From: Micromonospora sonchi
Lineage (GTDB): Bacteria > Actinomycetota > Actinomycetes > Mycobacteriales > Micromonosporaceae
Direction: 5' to 3'
Assembly: GCF_014646235.1 (NCBI RefSeq)
Contig: NZ_BMNB01000005.1
Span: 1 to 64,000 of the forward strand
DNA length: 64,000 nucleotides
The number at the start of each line of letters is the position of its first letter. The first letter of the stretch is position 1. Positions 16,878-27,313 of this stretch are shown here, one piece after another. The notes below the pieces were generated by a model that was not told the DNA's origin, did not search any database, and saw only the letters and a list, made by a program, of their open reading frames with translations. A program made the position numbers and the translations under genes.

Positions 16878-18067
16878 CACCGGGACCAGGTCCAGGCGTA
16901 GGCGGGGTCTTCGCAGTGGGAGGCGGCGTCGCAGAGGTCGAGCGGGCGGAACGTGTCGACCATGACCGCCAGTTCGTCGAAGAAGTCCACTCCGATGGAG
17001 CGTTCCGCCGCACCGGGCTGCGGGCCGTGGGTGAAGCCGGACGGGTGCAGCGAGATGGAGCCCTGCTCGATGCCGGAACCGCGCCGGGCCTCGTAGTTGC
17101 CCCCCGTGTAGAAGAGCATCTCGTCGGAGTCGACGTTGTGGTGGTGGTACGGCACCGGGATGGCGTCCGGGTGGTAGTCGACCTTGCGCGGGACGAACGA
17201 GCAGATCACGAAGTTCGGGCCCTGGAAGGTCTGGTGCACCGGCGGGGGCTGGTGGATCCGGCCGGTGATCGGCTCGAAGTCGTGGATGGAGAAGGCCCAC
17301 GGGTAGAGGTGACCGTCCCAGCCGACCACGTCGAACGGGTGGTGGGCGAAAACGTGTCGCGTCCAGACCGTGCCGTCGCCACCCGGGCGTGCCGCCCGCG
17401 AGCGGTGGCGGACCAGCACCTCGACCTCGGTCCCGTCGACCAGTAGTGGCGTGTGCGGTCCCCGGAGGTCGCGCTCGCAGTACGGCGAGTGCTCCAGGAA
17501 CTGGCCGCGTACGGACAGGTAGCGCTTGGGCGGTCCGATGTGCCCGGACGCCTCGATGGCGAGCAGCCGGGCCGGCGAGTCGCCGGTGGGCACCAGTCGG
17601 TGCACGGTAGAGGTAGGGATGATCACGTAGTCGCCAGCCACTGCGTCCAGCACGCCGAAGGTCGACTCGACCCGGAGCGCGCCGGCCTCGACGTAGAGAC
17701 ACTGGTCGCCGGTGGCGTCGCGGAACAGCGGGGACGGCCGGTCGGCCAGCACGTATGCGATCCGCACGTCGTCGTTGGCGAGCAGGTACCGCCGGCCGAG
17801 GACCGGGTCGGCGCCGGTGCCGTCGAGCTTGTGGGTGCGCAGGTGTCGGGGCTTGAGCGGCAGGTTGGGCAGCCGGGTCACGGCGGGTGGGGTGAATTCC
17901 TCGGCGGCGAGGATCGCCGTCGGGGCGTACCGGTGGTACAGCAGTGACGAATCGGAGGAGAAGCCCTCCTGGCCCATCAGCTCCTCGGTGTAGAGGCTGC
18001 CGTCGGGTTGCCGGAACTGGGTGTGGCGCTTGCGTGGCACCTCGCCGATCCTGCGGTAGTACGGCAT
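16877..18067 (-). CDS. hmgA: Homogentisate 1,2-dioxygenase
   Basis: The 396-aa iron enzyme opens the homogentisate ring to maleylacetoacetate in tyrosine/phenylalanine breakdown. The cupin C-terminal half has the metal-site region PYHHHNVDSDEMLFY and the HPSGFTHGPQPG segment. The start at 18067 (MPYYRRIGEVP) is fixed by GGAGGG five bases upstream; an ATG five codons further up lacks a site. It is somewhat shorter than the ~430-aa mammalian/Pseudomonas type, as usual for actinobacterial HmgA. It is divergent from the unknown gene-fahA pair, 84 bases away. Confidence 0.93.
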   Translation of the reverse strand: MPYYRRIGEVPRKRHTQFRQPDGSLYTEELMGQEGFSSDSSLLYHRYAPTAILAAEEFTPPAVTRLPNLPLKPRHLRTHKLDGTGADPVLGRRYLLANDDVRIAYVLADRPSPLFRDATGDQCLYVEAGALRVESTFGVLDAVAGDYVIIPTSTVHRLVPTGDSPARLLAIEASGHIGPPKRYLSVRGQFLEHSPYCERDLRGPHTPLLVDGTEVEVLVRHRSRAARPGGDGTVWTRHVFAHHPFDVVGWDGHLYPWAFSIHDFEPITGRIHQPPPVHQTFQGPNFVICSFVPRKVDYHPDAIPVPYHHHNVDSDEMLFYTGGNYEARRGSGIEQGSISLHPSGFTHGPQPGAAERSIGVDFFDELAVMVDTFRPLDLCDAASHCEDPAYAWTWSR

Positions 18068-18151
18068 GTCGCCCTCCGTCACCAGCCTGCCGGCGTCCGA
18101 TAACCGGACGCTATTGTCCGCTTATTACAGCGTCCCGTACGATCTTGTGTC

Positions 18152-19039
18152 GTGTCAACGCAGCTGCCCGCACTCGTCGCCGGCCTGGTCGACGATGCCG
18201 CCGTCTTCCCGCCGGGCAGCGCGTCGTTGCCCGACGCCGTGGCCGCCCACCGACGACACCGGGCCGCCTGGTACGCCGACCTCGTCGGCCCGCTGCTGTT
18301 GCCCGCCTCCGCGGTCACCGCCGGCGAGCTGGACGGCCTGATCGACCCCGCCGAGGGTTTCGTCGTCGGGCTGATCGGCGACACCGGTCTCGACCGGCTG
18401 CCCCTCGCGCTGTCGCTTCTTCCGCCGCTCGGGGTGACCGTCCGGCAGGTCGAGGCGCCGGCCGCCAAGCGGGGCGAGGACCCGCTGCCGGGCCTGGCCG
18501 AGCTGGTGAAGCTCGCCGAGCGGCTGGACGGCGGGTCGGTCTACGCGGAGATCCCACTGACCTTCGGGCTGATGGGCGCGTTGGACGCCGTCGCCGAGGC
18601 GCGAGCCGGTGGGCTGCCGGTCGCCGCCAAGTTCCGCACCGGTGGCCTGGCCGCCGAGCTGTTTCCGACGCCGGCCGAGCTGGCCGCCGTGATCGGGGCC
18701 TGCCGGGATCGGGAGTTGCCGTTCAAGTTGACCGCCGGGCTGCACCACGCGGTGCGGCACGTCGACCCGGAGACCGGCTTCACCCACCATGGCTTTGCCA
18801 ACGTGCTCGCCGCGACGCTGGCCGCCGCCGAGGGGGCCGGGGTGGACACCGTCGCCGAACTGCTCGCCGTGCGCGACGAACGACCGTTGGTGCGGTGGAC
18901 CGGCGGCCGCCGGGACGCGGCGCGTCCGCTGTGGGTGGGCTTCGGCTCGTGCAGCATTGTGGAACCACTGACCGATCTCATCCGGCTGGGCCTGGTGAAC
19001 GGCGGCGACGATCTGGTGAACGGGGGCGACAGAGCATGA
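18152..19039 (+). CDS. Uncharacterised protein coupled to fahA
   Basis: 295 aa, GTG start. I recognise no named domain. The pattern of short hydrophobic strands each followed by a helix (GFVVGLIGDTG, GSVYAEIPLT, LPVAAKFRTGG, LPFKLTAGLHH) suggests a TIM-barrel-like fold. Possible active-site residues are Lys in KFRTGG, Lys/His in FKLTAGLHHAVRH and THHGFANVL. Its stop overlaps the fahA start (ATGA) and it is divergent from hmgA, so it very probably works in the homogentisate pathway. The window lacks a recognisable maleylacetoacetate isomerase; this gene is a candidate for that or an accessory step. The C terminus carries a seven-residue duplication. Confidence 0.7.
   Translation: MSTQLPALVAGLVDDAAVFPPGSASLPDAVAAHRRHRAAWYADLVGPLLLPASAVTAGELDGLIDPAEGFVVGLIGDTGLDRLPLALSLLPPLGVTVRQVEAPAAKRGEDPLPGLAELVKLAERLDGGSVYAEIPLTFGLMGALDAVAEARAGGLPVAAKFRTGGLAAELFPTPAELAAVIGACRDRELPFKLTAGLHHAVRHVDPETGFTHHGFANVLAATLAAAEGAGVDTVAELLAVRDERPLVRWTGGRRDAARPLWVGFGSCSIVEPLTDLIRLGLVNGGDDLVNGGDRA
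18992..19033. repeat. 21-bp in-frame tandem duplication
   Basis: Two 21-bp units (18992-19012 and 19013-19033) with three mismatches encode LVNGGDD and LVNGGDR at the C terminus of the preceding unknown protein, directly before the coupled fahA start. Confidence 0.8.
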
Positions 19040-20232
19040 CCTGGGTGACGGGTGCGCAGGATTCGGGCTTCGGGGTGCAGCACCTGCCGTATGGGGTGTT
19101 CCGGATCGACGGCGGCGAGCCGCGCATCGGCGTACGCATCGGGAATCTCGTTCTCGACCTGGCCGGCGCGGAGGCCGCCGACCTGGTGCTGGCCGGTGGG
19201 GCGCTGTGCCAGCCGACGCTCAATGCGTTCCTGGCGCTGGGCCGGCCGCAGTGGACGGCGGTGCGGCAGCGGATCACCGAGCTGCTCACCGATCCGGCCC
19301 ACCGGACGGCCGTGGAGCCGCTGCTGGTGCCGCTGGACGAGGTGCGGATGGAGTTGCCCTTCGAGGTCGCCGACTACGTCGACTTCTACTCCTCGGAGCA
19401 GCACGCCACCAACGTCGGTGAGATCTTCCGCCCCGGCCAGCCGCCGTTGCCGCCCAACTGGAAGCACCTGCCGATCGGCTACCACGGCCGGGCCGGCACG
19501 GTGGTGGTCTCCGGCACCCCGGTGATCCGCCCGCAGGGGCAGCGGCCCAGCCGTGAGGGGCCGGTCTTCGGCCCGTCGGCGCGGCTCGACGTCGAGGCCG
19601 AGGTCGGTTTCGTGGTCGGCGTACCCAGCCCGCTCGGCCGTCGGGTCGCCGCCGCCGACTTCGCCCACCACGTCTTCGGCGTGGTGCTGCTCAACGACTG
19701 GTCGGCCCGGGACATCCAGGCGTGGGAGTACCAGCCCCTGGGGCCCTTCCTGGGCAAGTCGTTCGCCACCTCGGTCGCCGCCTGGGTGACCCCGCTGGAC
19801 GCGCTACGGCACGCCTTCGTGCCCGCGCCCGAGCAGGACCCGCCGGTGGCCGACTACCTGCGCGACGAGCCCCACCTCGGGCTCGACCTGCGGCTGACGG
19901 TGTACTGGAACGGCGAGCCGGTCAGCGAGCCGCCGTTCGCCGGGATGTACTGGACACCGGCCCAGCAACTGGCCCACCTGACCGTCAACGGCGCCGCGCT
20001 GCGCACCGGTGACCTGTACGCCTCCGGCACGGTCTCCGGCCCCCGGCGCGACCAGGTCGGCTCGTTCCTGGAACTCACCTGGGGCGGCGCCGAGCCGGTC
20101 ACCGTGGCCGGGGCGGAACGCACCTTCCTCGCCGACGGTGACACGGTGACCATCACCGCCACCGCGCCGGGCCCGGACGGCAGCGTCATCGCGTTGAGCG
20201 CGGTGACAGGAACCGTGCTGCCCGCCCGCTGA
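19036..20232 (+). CDS. fahA: Fumarylacetoacetase
   Basis: The 398-aa enzyme cleaves fumarylacetoacetate to fumarate and acetoacetate, the last step of homogentisate catabolism. Conserved parts are the SH3-like N-terminal domain, the metal-site DYVDFYSSEQHATNVGEIFR, the catalytic-His segment IGYHGRAGTVV, DVEAEVGF and LNDWSARDIQAWEYQPLGPF. The ATG at 19036 overlaps the previous stop (ATGA), so translation is coupled. Length and motifs match the family. Confidence 0.95.
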   Translation: MTWVTGAQDSGFGVQHLPYGVFRIDGGEPRIGVRIGNLVLDLAGAEAADLVLAGGALCQPTLNAFLALGRPQWTAVRQRITELLTDPAHRTAVEPLLVPLDEVRMELPFEVADYVDFYSSEQHATNVGEIFRPGQPPLPPNWKHLPIGYHGRAGTVVVSGTPVIRPQGQRPSREGPVFGPSARLDVEAEVGFVVGVPSPLGRRVAAADFAHHVFGVVLLNDWSARDIQAWEYQPLGPFLGKSFATSVAAWVTPLDALRHAFVPAPEQDPPVADYLRDEPHLGLDLRLTVYWNGEPVSEPPFAGMYWTPAQQLAHLTVNGAALRTGDLYASGTVSGPRRDQVGSFLELTWGGAEPVTVAGAERTFLADGDTVTITATAPGPDGSVIALSAVTGTVLPAR

Positions 20233-20408
20233 CCCTTTCCCGACAGGTGGCCGCAGTCGCACGGGCTGTGCGATAGCGACCCGTCACTGTCTTCGTTGAT
20301 CGCCTCGGAATTCCGTTGCCACGCCGTGCCGGGCCGACCGGCGCCCCCCTGTTCCGGTCGGCCCGGCCCCGTTCGGCGACATGTCGAAAACCGAGGGAGA
20401 TGACGACG

Positions 20409-20618
20409 ATGCACGATTTGGTGGGCGCGATCTGGCGCACCAGCAGCCGCTCCAACGACCAGGGCCTCTGCGTGGAGGTGGCCGACAACCTGGCCCGCGC
20501 CCACGGTGTGGTGGGCATCCGCGACTCGAAGGACCAGACCGGGCCGGTGTTGATGGTCAGCCCGCCCGGCTGGAGCGCGTTCGTGGACGCGATCCGGACA
20601 GGGACCTTCACCCGCTGA
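20409..20618 (+). CDS. DUF397-domain protein
   Basis: 69 aa with the DUF397 signature: IWRTSSRSNDQGLCVEVADN, then VVGIRDSKDQTGPVLMVSPPGWSAFVDAIR. Such proteins usually pair with an XRE/DUF5753 regulator (WhiJ-like systems of Streptomyces), but no regulator is adjacent here, so it is a lone copy. The ATG at 20409 is nine bases after GGGAG; the ATG at 20400 touches the site and is less likely. A hairpin follows. Confidence 0.85.
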   Translation: MHDLVGAIWRTSSRSNDQGLCVEVADNLARAHGVVGIRDSKDQTGPVLMVSPPGWSAFVDAIRTGTFTR

Positions 20619-20625
20619 GATCCAG

Positions 20626-20661
20626 GGGTCCCCGGTGGTGGAATCTCCGTCCCGGGGACCC
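20626..20661 (+). terminator. Hairpin after DUF397 gene
   Basis: 10-bp perfect stem (20626-20635 with 20652-20661), 16-base loop, starting eight bases after the DUF397 stop. No T-run, as is common in this phylum. Confidence 0.55.
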
Positions 20662-20705
20662 GGACTGCGTGCACCGCGCGTACCGTCGACGCTACGGGAG
20701 GTGGC

Positions 20706-21170
20706 ATGTCGACGGTGGCGGTCAACAGACTGGTGGCGGTGCCTGCGGCCGACCTGTGGCGCCTGCTCACCGACCTGTCTCGGCGCTTTCCGGTCGGGGC
20801 CCCGGTCGAGGTGCTGACCCCGGGCCGGTTCGGGCCGGGCACCGCGTGGCGTGAGACGCGCATCCGGCCGGACGGCAGTGAATTGGCCGAGGAGTTCGTC
20901 GTGCTGGCGGCCGAGCCGCCCCGACGGCTGGTGCTCGGCTCGCCCGGCGACGGCGTCGACTACCGGATCACCTGGTCGCTGCGCGACGTACGCCGTCGCG
21001 GCCGCCGGTGCGCGGCGGTCACCGTGACGGTGCAGGCCCGGCCCGCCGCTCCGGCCGGCCGGGCGGTCGCGTTGTTGCTCGGTGGCCTGGCCGCGCGGAC
21101 GGTGGAGAAGGTGCTGCGGCAGGACATCGCGGCCCTGGCCGCCGCGGCCGGTCGCCACCCGGCCGTCTGA
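20706..21170 (+). CDS. SRPBCC-family (START-like) protein
   Basis: 154 aa. The order VNRLVAVPAADLWRLLTDLSRRFPVGAPVEV...GPGTAWRETRI.....EEFVVLAAEPPRRLVLGS is the helix-grip fold of the polyketide-cyclase/SRPBCC superfamily, which binds hydrophobic ligands. GGGAGG lies four bases before the ATG. No specific ligand or enzyme role can be read from the sequence. It stands between a DUF397 gene and a beta-propeller gene, both on the same strand. Confidence 0.7.
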   Translation: MSTVAVNRLVAVPAADLWRLLTDLSRRFPVGAPVEVLTPGRFGPGTAWRETRIRPDGSELAEEFVVLAAEPPRRLVLGSPGDGVDYRITWSLRDVRRRGRRCAAVTVTVQARPAAPAGRAVALLLGGLAARTVEKVLRQDIAALAAAAGRHPAV

Positions 21171-21270
21171 GTGGTGTCGCCGTGCCACGGTCCACCTCCA
21201 TCCCGCCCTCGGGCCTCGCTCCCGGGCAGGCACCGACCGCTGGGTAGGGTGCCGGGCGGGGAGGTGCGGC

Positions 21271-22515
21271 ATGGGGTTGGCGACGGGCCGGCGGATCGTG
21301 GCGACGGTGGCGGCGGTGGTCGTCGCGGCGGCGACCGGGATCATCGCGTACCGCGTGCTGGCCCCGGCCGAGGTCGTCACCGCCGCCCGAGCCGACTACC
21401 CGGCGCCGCGCGCGCCGGAGCCCGGCGTGGTGGGCCGGCTGCCGGTGGCACCGCTGATCGTCGACGGCCGGCTGCGGGTGTACGCCGCACAGCGCCAGGT
21501 CTACGCCGACCAGCCGGTCGACGGGGAGCATCGGCGCACACCGTACTGGTCGTACCGACGCTGGCCGGCGACGCTGGACGCGGTGGTGGCGAGCGGAACG
21601 ACCGTGGTGAGCCGATGGTCCGACGGGAAGCTGGTGGCGCTCGACGCCCGCACCGGACAGGTCGCCTGGCGGGCGGACGGGCCGGAGTCCGACCGGGAGC
21701 AGGCGGCGCGGCGCACCGGCGTGACCACCGTCTGGCAACCGCGCGGCCTCTCGGTCACCCGGGCCGGCGACGGCCGCGCTGTCGTGGTGAGTTCCGGCGC
21801 GGGGCAGATCCGAGCGGTCGGCCTTCCCGACGGCGCGCAGCTGTGGCGGGTCGAGGTGGATGCCGGCTGCCGGGAACCACTGGGCGCCGACACGAGCGGC
21901 CAGCTGCTCACCCTGGACGACTGCGCCGGGCCGCCGACGGTCGAGTTCCGGGACGTGGCGACCGGGGCGGTCAGCACCCGATGGCGACCGCCCGACAGCG
22001 CTGACGACCTGACCGCGTCGCTGTTCGGCTGCGCGTCGGAGGGCGTCGGCTGCGCCGCGCTGCGGACCGCCGGGCCGGGGGACTCGTCGGCGCGGAGTTG
22101 GCTGCTCGACACCGGCGAACCGGTCCTGGCGCCGGCCCTGGACGGGCTCGATGCCGAACTGATCGACCGGACGGCCCTGGTCATGGCGGACGGGACGCTG
22201 GTCGGTCGCTCGCTCCGCAGCGGTGCCGAATGGCGGGTCGCCGTGGGACCGGGCCGGGTGATCGCCGTCCAGACCGGGCGGGTGCATGTGCTGACCGAGG
22301 AGAACGAGCTGGTCACGGTGGACGCGGCGAGCGGTGCGCAGCTGTCCCGGTTCGTGCTCGACGTCGGCTCCGACGGCACGGGCTGGGCGCCGGGCCCGGC
22401 GTACGCGGCCGACGGCTACGTGGTGGTGGAGCGGTTGCGTCGCCCGGTCGACCCCGAGGGGGACGATCAGCGCTACTACTTCACGGCCGAGCCGTTGATC
22501 ATCGCCGCGGCGTGA
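21271..22515 (+). CDS. Membrane-anchored PQQ-like beta-propeller protein
   Basis: 414 aa. One transmembrane anchor (about residues 8-26) is followed by an extracellular repeat domain with several PQQ/WD-like blades, for example LVALDARTGQVAWRADG and IRAVGLPDGAQLWRVEVDAG. No PQQ-binding dehydrogenase motif is seen, so this is probably a structural or binding propeller. GGGGAGG is placed before the ATG at 21271. A similar-layout protein occurs at 29834-31285, likely a paralogue. Confidence 0.75.
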   Translation: MGLATGRRIVATVAAVVVAAATGIIAYRVLAPAEVVTAARADYPAPRAPEPGVVGRLPVAPLIVDGRLRVYAAQRQVYADQPVDGEHRRTPYWSYRRWPATLDAVVASGTTVVSRWSDGKLVALDARTGQVAWRADGPESDREQAARRTGVTTVWQPRGLSVTRAGDGRAVVVSSGAGQIRAVGLPDGAQLWRVEVDAGCREPLGADTSGQLLTLDDCAGPPTVEFRDVATGAVSTRWRPPDSADDLTASLFGCASEGVGCAALRTAGPGDSSARSWLLDTGEPVLAPALDGLDAELIDRTALVMADGTLVGRSLRSGAEWRVAVGPGRVIAVQTGRVHVLTEENELVTVDAASGAQLSRFVLDVGSDGTGWAPGPAYAADGYVVVERLRRPVDPEGDDQRYYFTAEPLIIAAA

Positions 22516-22520
22516 CCAGC

Positions 22521-22549
22521 GGGGACCGCCCGCCGACGTGGGCGGCCCC
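22521..22549. terminator. Hairpin between convergent propeller gene and hisC
   Basis: GGGG-A-CCGCCC pairs with GGGCGGCCCC (22521-22531 with 22540-22549, one bulged A, 8-base loop). It sits five bases after one stop and eight bases before the other, so it can act on both strands. Confidence 0.65.
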
Positions 22550-22557
22550 GTCAAGGA

Positions 22558-23661
22558 TCAGGTCAGGGCGGCCTCGGCCGCCGCCAGGAAGGCGTCGTTC
22601 TCGGTCGGGGTGCCGATGGTGACCCGAACCCCGTCGCCGACGAACGGCCGGACGATCACCCCACGCGACTCGCACGCCTTGCCGAAGTCCACCGACCGGT
22701 CACCGAGGGGCAGCCAGACGAAGTTGGCCTGGCTGTCCGGCACGTCCGGCACCAGCTTGCGAAGCGCCTCGGTGACCCGGTCCCGCTCGGCCACCACCAG
22801 CGCGCAGCGCCGCCGCACCTCGTCCGCCTGCGCCAGCGCGGCCAGCGCACCGGCCTGCGCGGCCAGGCTGGTGGAGAACGGGGTGACGACCTTGCGTACC
22901 GCCGCGGCCACCTCCGGCTGGGCGACCAGGAACCCGATCCGCAGGCCGGCCAGGCCCCACGCCTTGGACAGGGTGCGCAGCACGGCCACGTTGGGCCGGT
23001 CAGCGTAGCCGAGCCCGTCCGGTACCTCGGGGTCGGTGACGAACTCCCGGTACGCCTCGTCGATCACCACGAGCACGTCGTCCGGCACCGCGTCGAGGAA
23101 ACGGTCCAGCTCGGCCCGGCGGACGGCGGTGCCGGTCGGATTGTTGGGGTTGCAGACCAGGATCATCCGGGTCTGGTCGGTCACCGCCGCCGCCATCGCC
23201 GCCAGGTCGTGCCCGTGCCCGGCCTCGTTGGGCACCCGCACGCTGCTCGCGCCGCTGGTCGCCACGATGATCGGGTACGCCTCGAACGAGCGCCACGAGT
23301 AGAGCACCTCGTCGCCGGGCAGGCAGGTCGCCCGCACCAGGTGCTCGGCCAGCGCCACCGAGCCGCAACCGGTGGCGATCCGGTCGGAGTCCACCCCGTA
23401 CATCTCGGCCAGTGCCTGGCGGAGCGCCACCACGCCCATGTCCGGGTAGCGGTGCACCCCGGTGACGGCCTCGGCGACCGCCTCCACCACGCCGGGCAGC
23501 GGGCCGTACGGCACCTCGTTGCTGGCCAGCTTGATCGCCTCCGGCAGGCCGAGCTCGCGGGCCAGGTCGGCCGGGCTGCGACCGGGCACGTAGTTGGGCA
23601 GCGCGTCCAGGTCGGTGCGGGTCAGGCGCGGGGTGGACCGGTGACGTCCGGTGTTTGTCAT
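22558..23661 (-). CDS. Aromatic amino acid / histidinol-phosphate aminotransferase
   Basis: The 367-aa fold-type I PLP enzyme has NPNNPTG (171-177), D201 in VIDEAYREF, and Lys233 in TLSKAWGLAGLRIGF as the Schiff-base residue. It belongs to the HisC/Pat group. Actinobacteria usually have a real hisC inside the his operon and a second copy (pat) acting on phenylalanine/tyrosine. With hmgA, fahA and hppD nearby, the aromatic role is more likely, which would supply 4-hydroxyphenylpyruvate for HppD. It overlaps the downstream end of the RDD gene by ATGA, so both are in one operon. Confidence 0.85.
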   Translation of the reverse strand: MTNTGRHRSTPRLTRTDLDALPNYVPGRSPADLARELGLPEAIKLASNEVPYGPLPGVVEAVAEAVTGVHRYPDMGVVALRQALAEMYGVDSDRIATGCGSVALAEHLVRATCLPGDEVLYSWRSFEAYPIIVATSGASSVRVPNEAGHGHDLAAMAAAVTDQTRMILVCNPNNPTGTAVRRAELDRFLDAVPDDVLVVIDEAYREFVTDPEVPDGLGYADRPNVAVLRTLSKAWGLAGLRIGFLVAQPEVAAAVRKVVTPFSTSLAAQAGALAALAQADEVRRRCALVVAERDRVTEALRKLVPDVPDSQANFVWLPLGDRSVDFGKACESRGVIVRPFVGDGVRVTIGTPTENDAFLAAAEAALT

Positions 23662-24554
23662 GGGGTGTCTCCCGGGGTGTTGGCGCGGTCGGTGGGGGTG
23701 CGGGGAACCTTCACCACCACGGTCTGGGCGCGCTTGTCGTGCAGCGCCTGCCGCAGCGGGTGGTCGAAGAGCGGGGAGAGCGCGTCGATCAACTGGAGCA
23801 GCAGGCCGAGGCCGCAGCAGTACCAGAGCAGGGTGGGCAGGCCGAGGGTGTTCCACCGGCGTAGTGCCCGGCTGAAGCCGAGCGGCGCGTCCGCCTCGAC
23901 GGGCAGCACCTTGATGCCCACCAGCCGCTTGCCGAAGGTCTGCCCGTTGGCCGCCATCGCCGGCACCTCGTACGCCAACCAGAGCAGGGTGGCGATCAGC
24001 AGGATCACCACGATCAGCGATCCGGTCTGCTCGCCCGCCGGCGGCAGTGGCTCGGTGTTGCGTTCCGGGTTCTGCATGCGGCGACTGAACTCGTTCAGCG
24101 GCGCCGAGATCTCGTCCAGCAGGCGTGCGACGAACCAGCCGTTGACCAGCACGTTGAGGACGAACACGATGCCGAAGTCGATCAGCCGGGCGCCGAGTCG
24201 GGCGCCGAACGAGGACAGCGGCAGACCGTGCGGACGAGGCTCCGGCGGACGTCCCGGCCAGGTCGGGTACGGCCAGCCGGGCGGTGGCCCGTACCGCGGA
24301 TCGCCGGGCGGCGGGCCCGGCGGCCAGCCACCGGGTGGGAGGTGACCCGGGGGCGGGCCGGAAACCGGTGGTGTGGTGGTGGGCGTGGTGGCCGGCGGCA
24401 CGGGTTCGGGTGCCGGCTCGGGCTCGGGCGGGGGCGGGCCCTCGGGTGGGGTGGCGTCGACCGGGATGGGCGCGCCGATCCAGCCCTCGCCGTCCCAGTA
24501 CCGGCGAGTCTGCGGGTCGGCGGGGTCGACGTACCAGCCGGGAGCCACACTCAC
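23658..24554 (-). CDS. DUF2510 plus RDD-domain membrane protein
   Basis: 298 aa, GTG start. The N-terminal GWYVDPADPQTRRYWDGEGW is a DUF2510 domain, then a Pro-rich linker (about 35-105), then an RDD domain with three to four transmembrane helices containing ARLIDFGIVFVLN and GQTFGKRLVGIKV. RDD proteins are putative small-molecule or ion transporters with conserved Arg/Asp pairs; the cargo is unknown. The stop overlaps the start of the aminotransferase gene (ATGA). A second RDD gene lies 22 bases upstream. Confidence 0.85.
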   Translation of the reverse strand: MSVAPGWYVDPADPQTRRYWDGEGWIGAPIPVDATPPEGPPPPEPEPAPEPVPPATTPTTTPPVSGPPPGHLPPGGWPPGPPPGDPRYGPPPGWPYPTWPGRPPEPRPHGLPLSSFGARLGARLIDFGIVFVLNVLVNGWFVARLLDEISAPLNEFSRRMQNPERNTEPLPPAGEQTGSLIVVILLIATLLWLAYEVPAMAANGQTFGKRLVGIKVLPVEADAPLGFSRALRRWNTLGLPTLLWYCCGLGLLLQLIDALSPLFDHPLRQALHDKRAQTVVVKVPRTPTDRANTPGDTP

Positions 24555-24576
24555 GTCGTGGCCTTACTGCGCTCGT

Positions 24577-25356
24577 TCACCTCGCCACCTTAACGACGAC
24601 CGTTCCGGCGAACTTGTCGTGGAGGCACTGCTGCCAGGGCTTGTCCCACAGTTGCCAGAGGCCGTCGACATAGCCGCCACCGGGCACCAGCGACCCGCCG
24701 ACGAACTGCACAAGGTACCGCTTGCCGGCCATCCGTCGATCAAGAGTGCCGGTCGGATCGAGCGGGACCACCCGCAGGCTCATCACCCGCTTGCCGAGGG
24801 TCTGCCCGGTCCGCTTCAGGTACTCGACGTGGTACAGCCAGTACAGCCCGAGCACCAGCACGAACAGCGCGGCCTGTAGCAGGAGCAGCGGCACCATGAC
24901 CTGCGTGAGGAACGCGCCGAGGTCCGGCTCGACGAGTGTGCCGTCCGGGCTGGTCTGGGTCCTGCTGGCCAGCCAGAACGGAAAGAACAAGAACACCGGC
25001 ACGAACAGCACCATCATCACGACGGTCGCGATCGCCGTGTCGATCAGGTACGCCAGCAGCCGGTCGGCGAAGCTGGCCAGGGGGTGCCCGCCCGGCCCCA
25101 GCACCGACAGCGGGGGCGGCGGCACAGACCCCCAGCCCGGCGCAGGCCCGGCCACCCACCCCGGCGGCGGTGACCCGGGCGGCCATCCCGGCGGGGGGAC
25201 CGCCCCGGGCGGGCCAGGCCAGTTCGGTGGCGCCTGGCCGGGCGGGGTGAACTGCGGCGGTATCGGAGGCGGAGGGCCGGTGGGCGGCGCGACGCCGCCG
25301 GTGGCGGGCGGCGGCCCACCGACCGGCGGTGCCGGGTACGAGGGAGGCTGGGTCAC
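24577..25356 (-). CDS. RDD-domain membrane protein
   Basis: 259 aa. A Pro/Gly-rich cytoplasmic N terminus (about 90 residues) precedes an RDD domain: ADRLLAYLIDTAIATVV, a second helix pair, and GQTLGKRVMSLRVV. It resembles its downstream neighbour, so the pair probably arose by duplication or forms a hetero-oligomer. I used the GTG at 25356, only 11 bases after the hppD stop; the proline-rich MTQPPSYPAPP start is typical of these proteins, but the ribosome site is weak. Confidence 0.8.
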   Translation of the reverse strand: MTQPPSYPAPPVGGPPPATGGVAPPTGPPPPIPPQFTPPGQAPPNWPGPPGAVPPPGWPPGSPPPGWVAGPAPGWGSVPPPPLSVLGPGGHPLASFADRLLAYLIDTAIATVVMMVLFVPVFLFFPFWLASRTQTSPDGTLVEPDLGAFLTQVMVPLLLLQAALFVLVLGLYWLYHVEYLKRTGQTLGKRVMSLRVVPLDPTGTLDRRMAGKRYLVQFVGGSLVPGGGYVDGLWQLWDKPWQQCLHDKFAGTVVVKVAR

Positions 25357-25367
25357 GCTCGCCAGTG

Positions 25368-27194
<1,827 letters not shown>

Positions 27195-27196
<2 letters not shown>

Positions 27197-27246
27197 GGAA
27201 GGGCCCCTTCTTAACGCCTCCGGTAGAGGAAGGGCCCCCTTTTAAC
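27195..27246 (+). repeat. Stop-proximal two-part GGGGCCCC repeat, copy 2
   Basis: AAGGAAGGGCCCCTTCTTAA, a GCCTCCGG spacer, then AGGAAGGGCCCCCTTTTAAC. Its first bases overlap the lrp stop TAA. Same orientation relative to the upstream gene as copies 1, 4 and 5. Confidence 0.9.
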
Positions 27247-27313
27247 AGCCGCGGATCAATCGCCGGTGGGAGCGCCCTCAACGCGCGGATCAACGCCCGG
27301 ATCAGCGCGCGGA

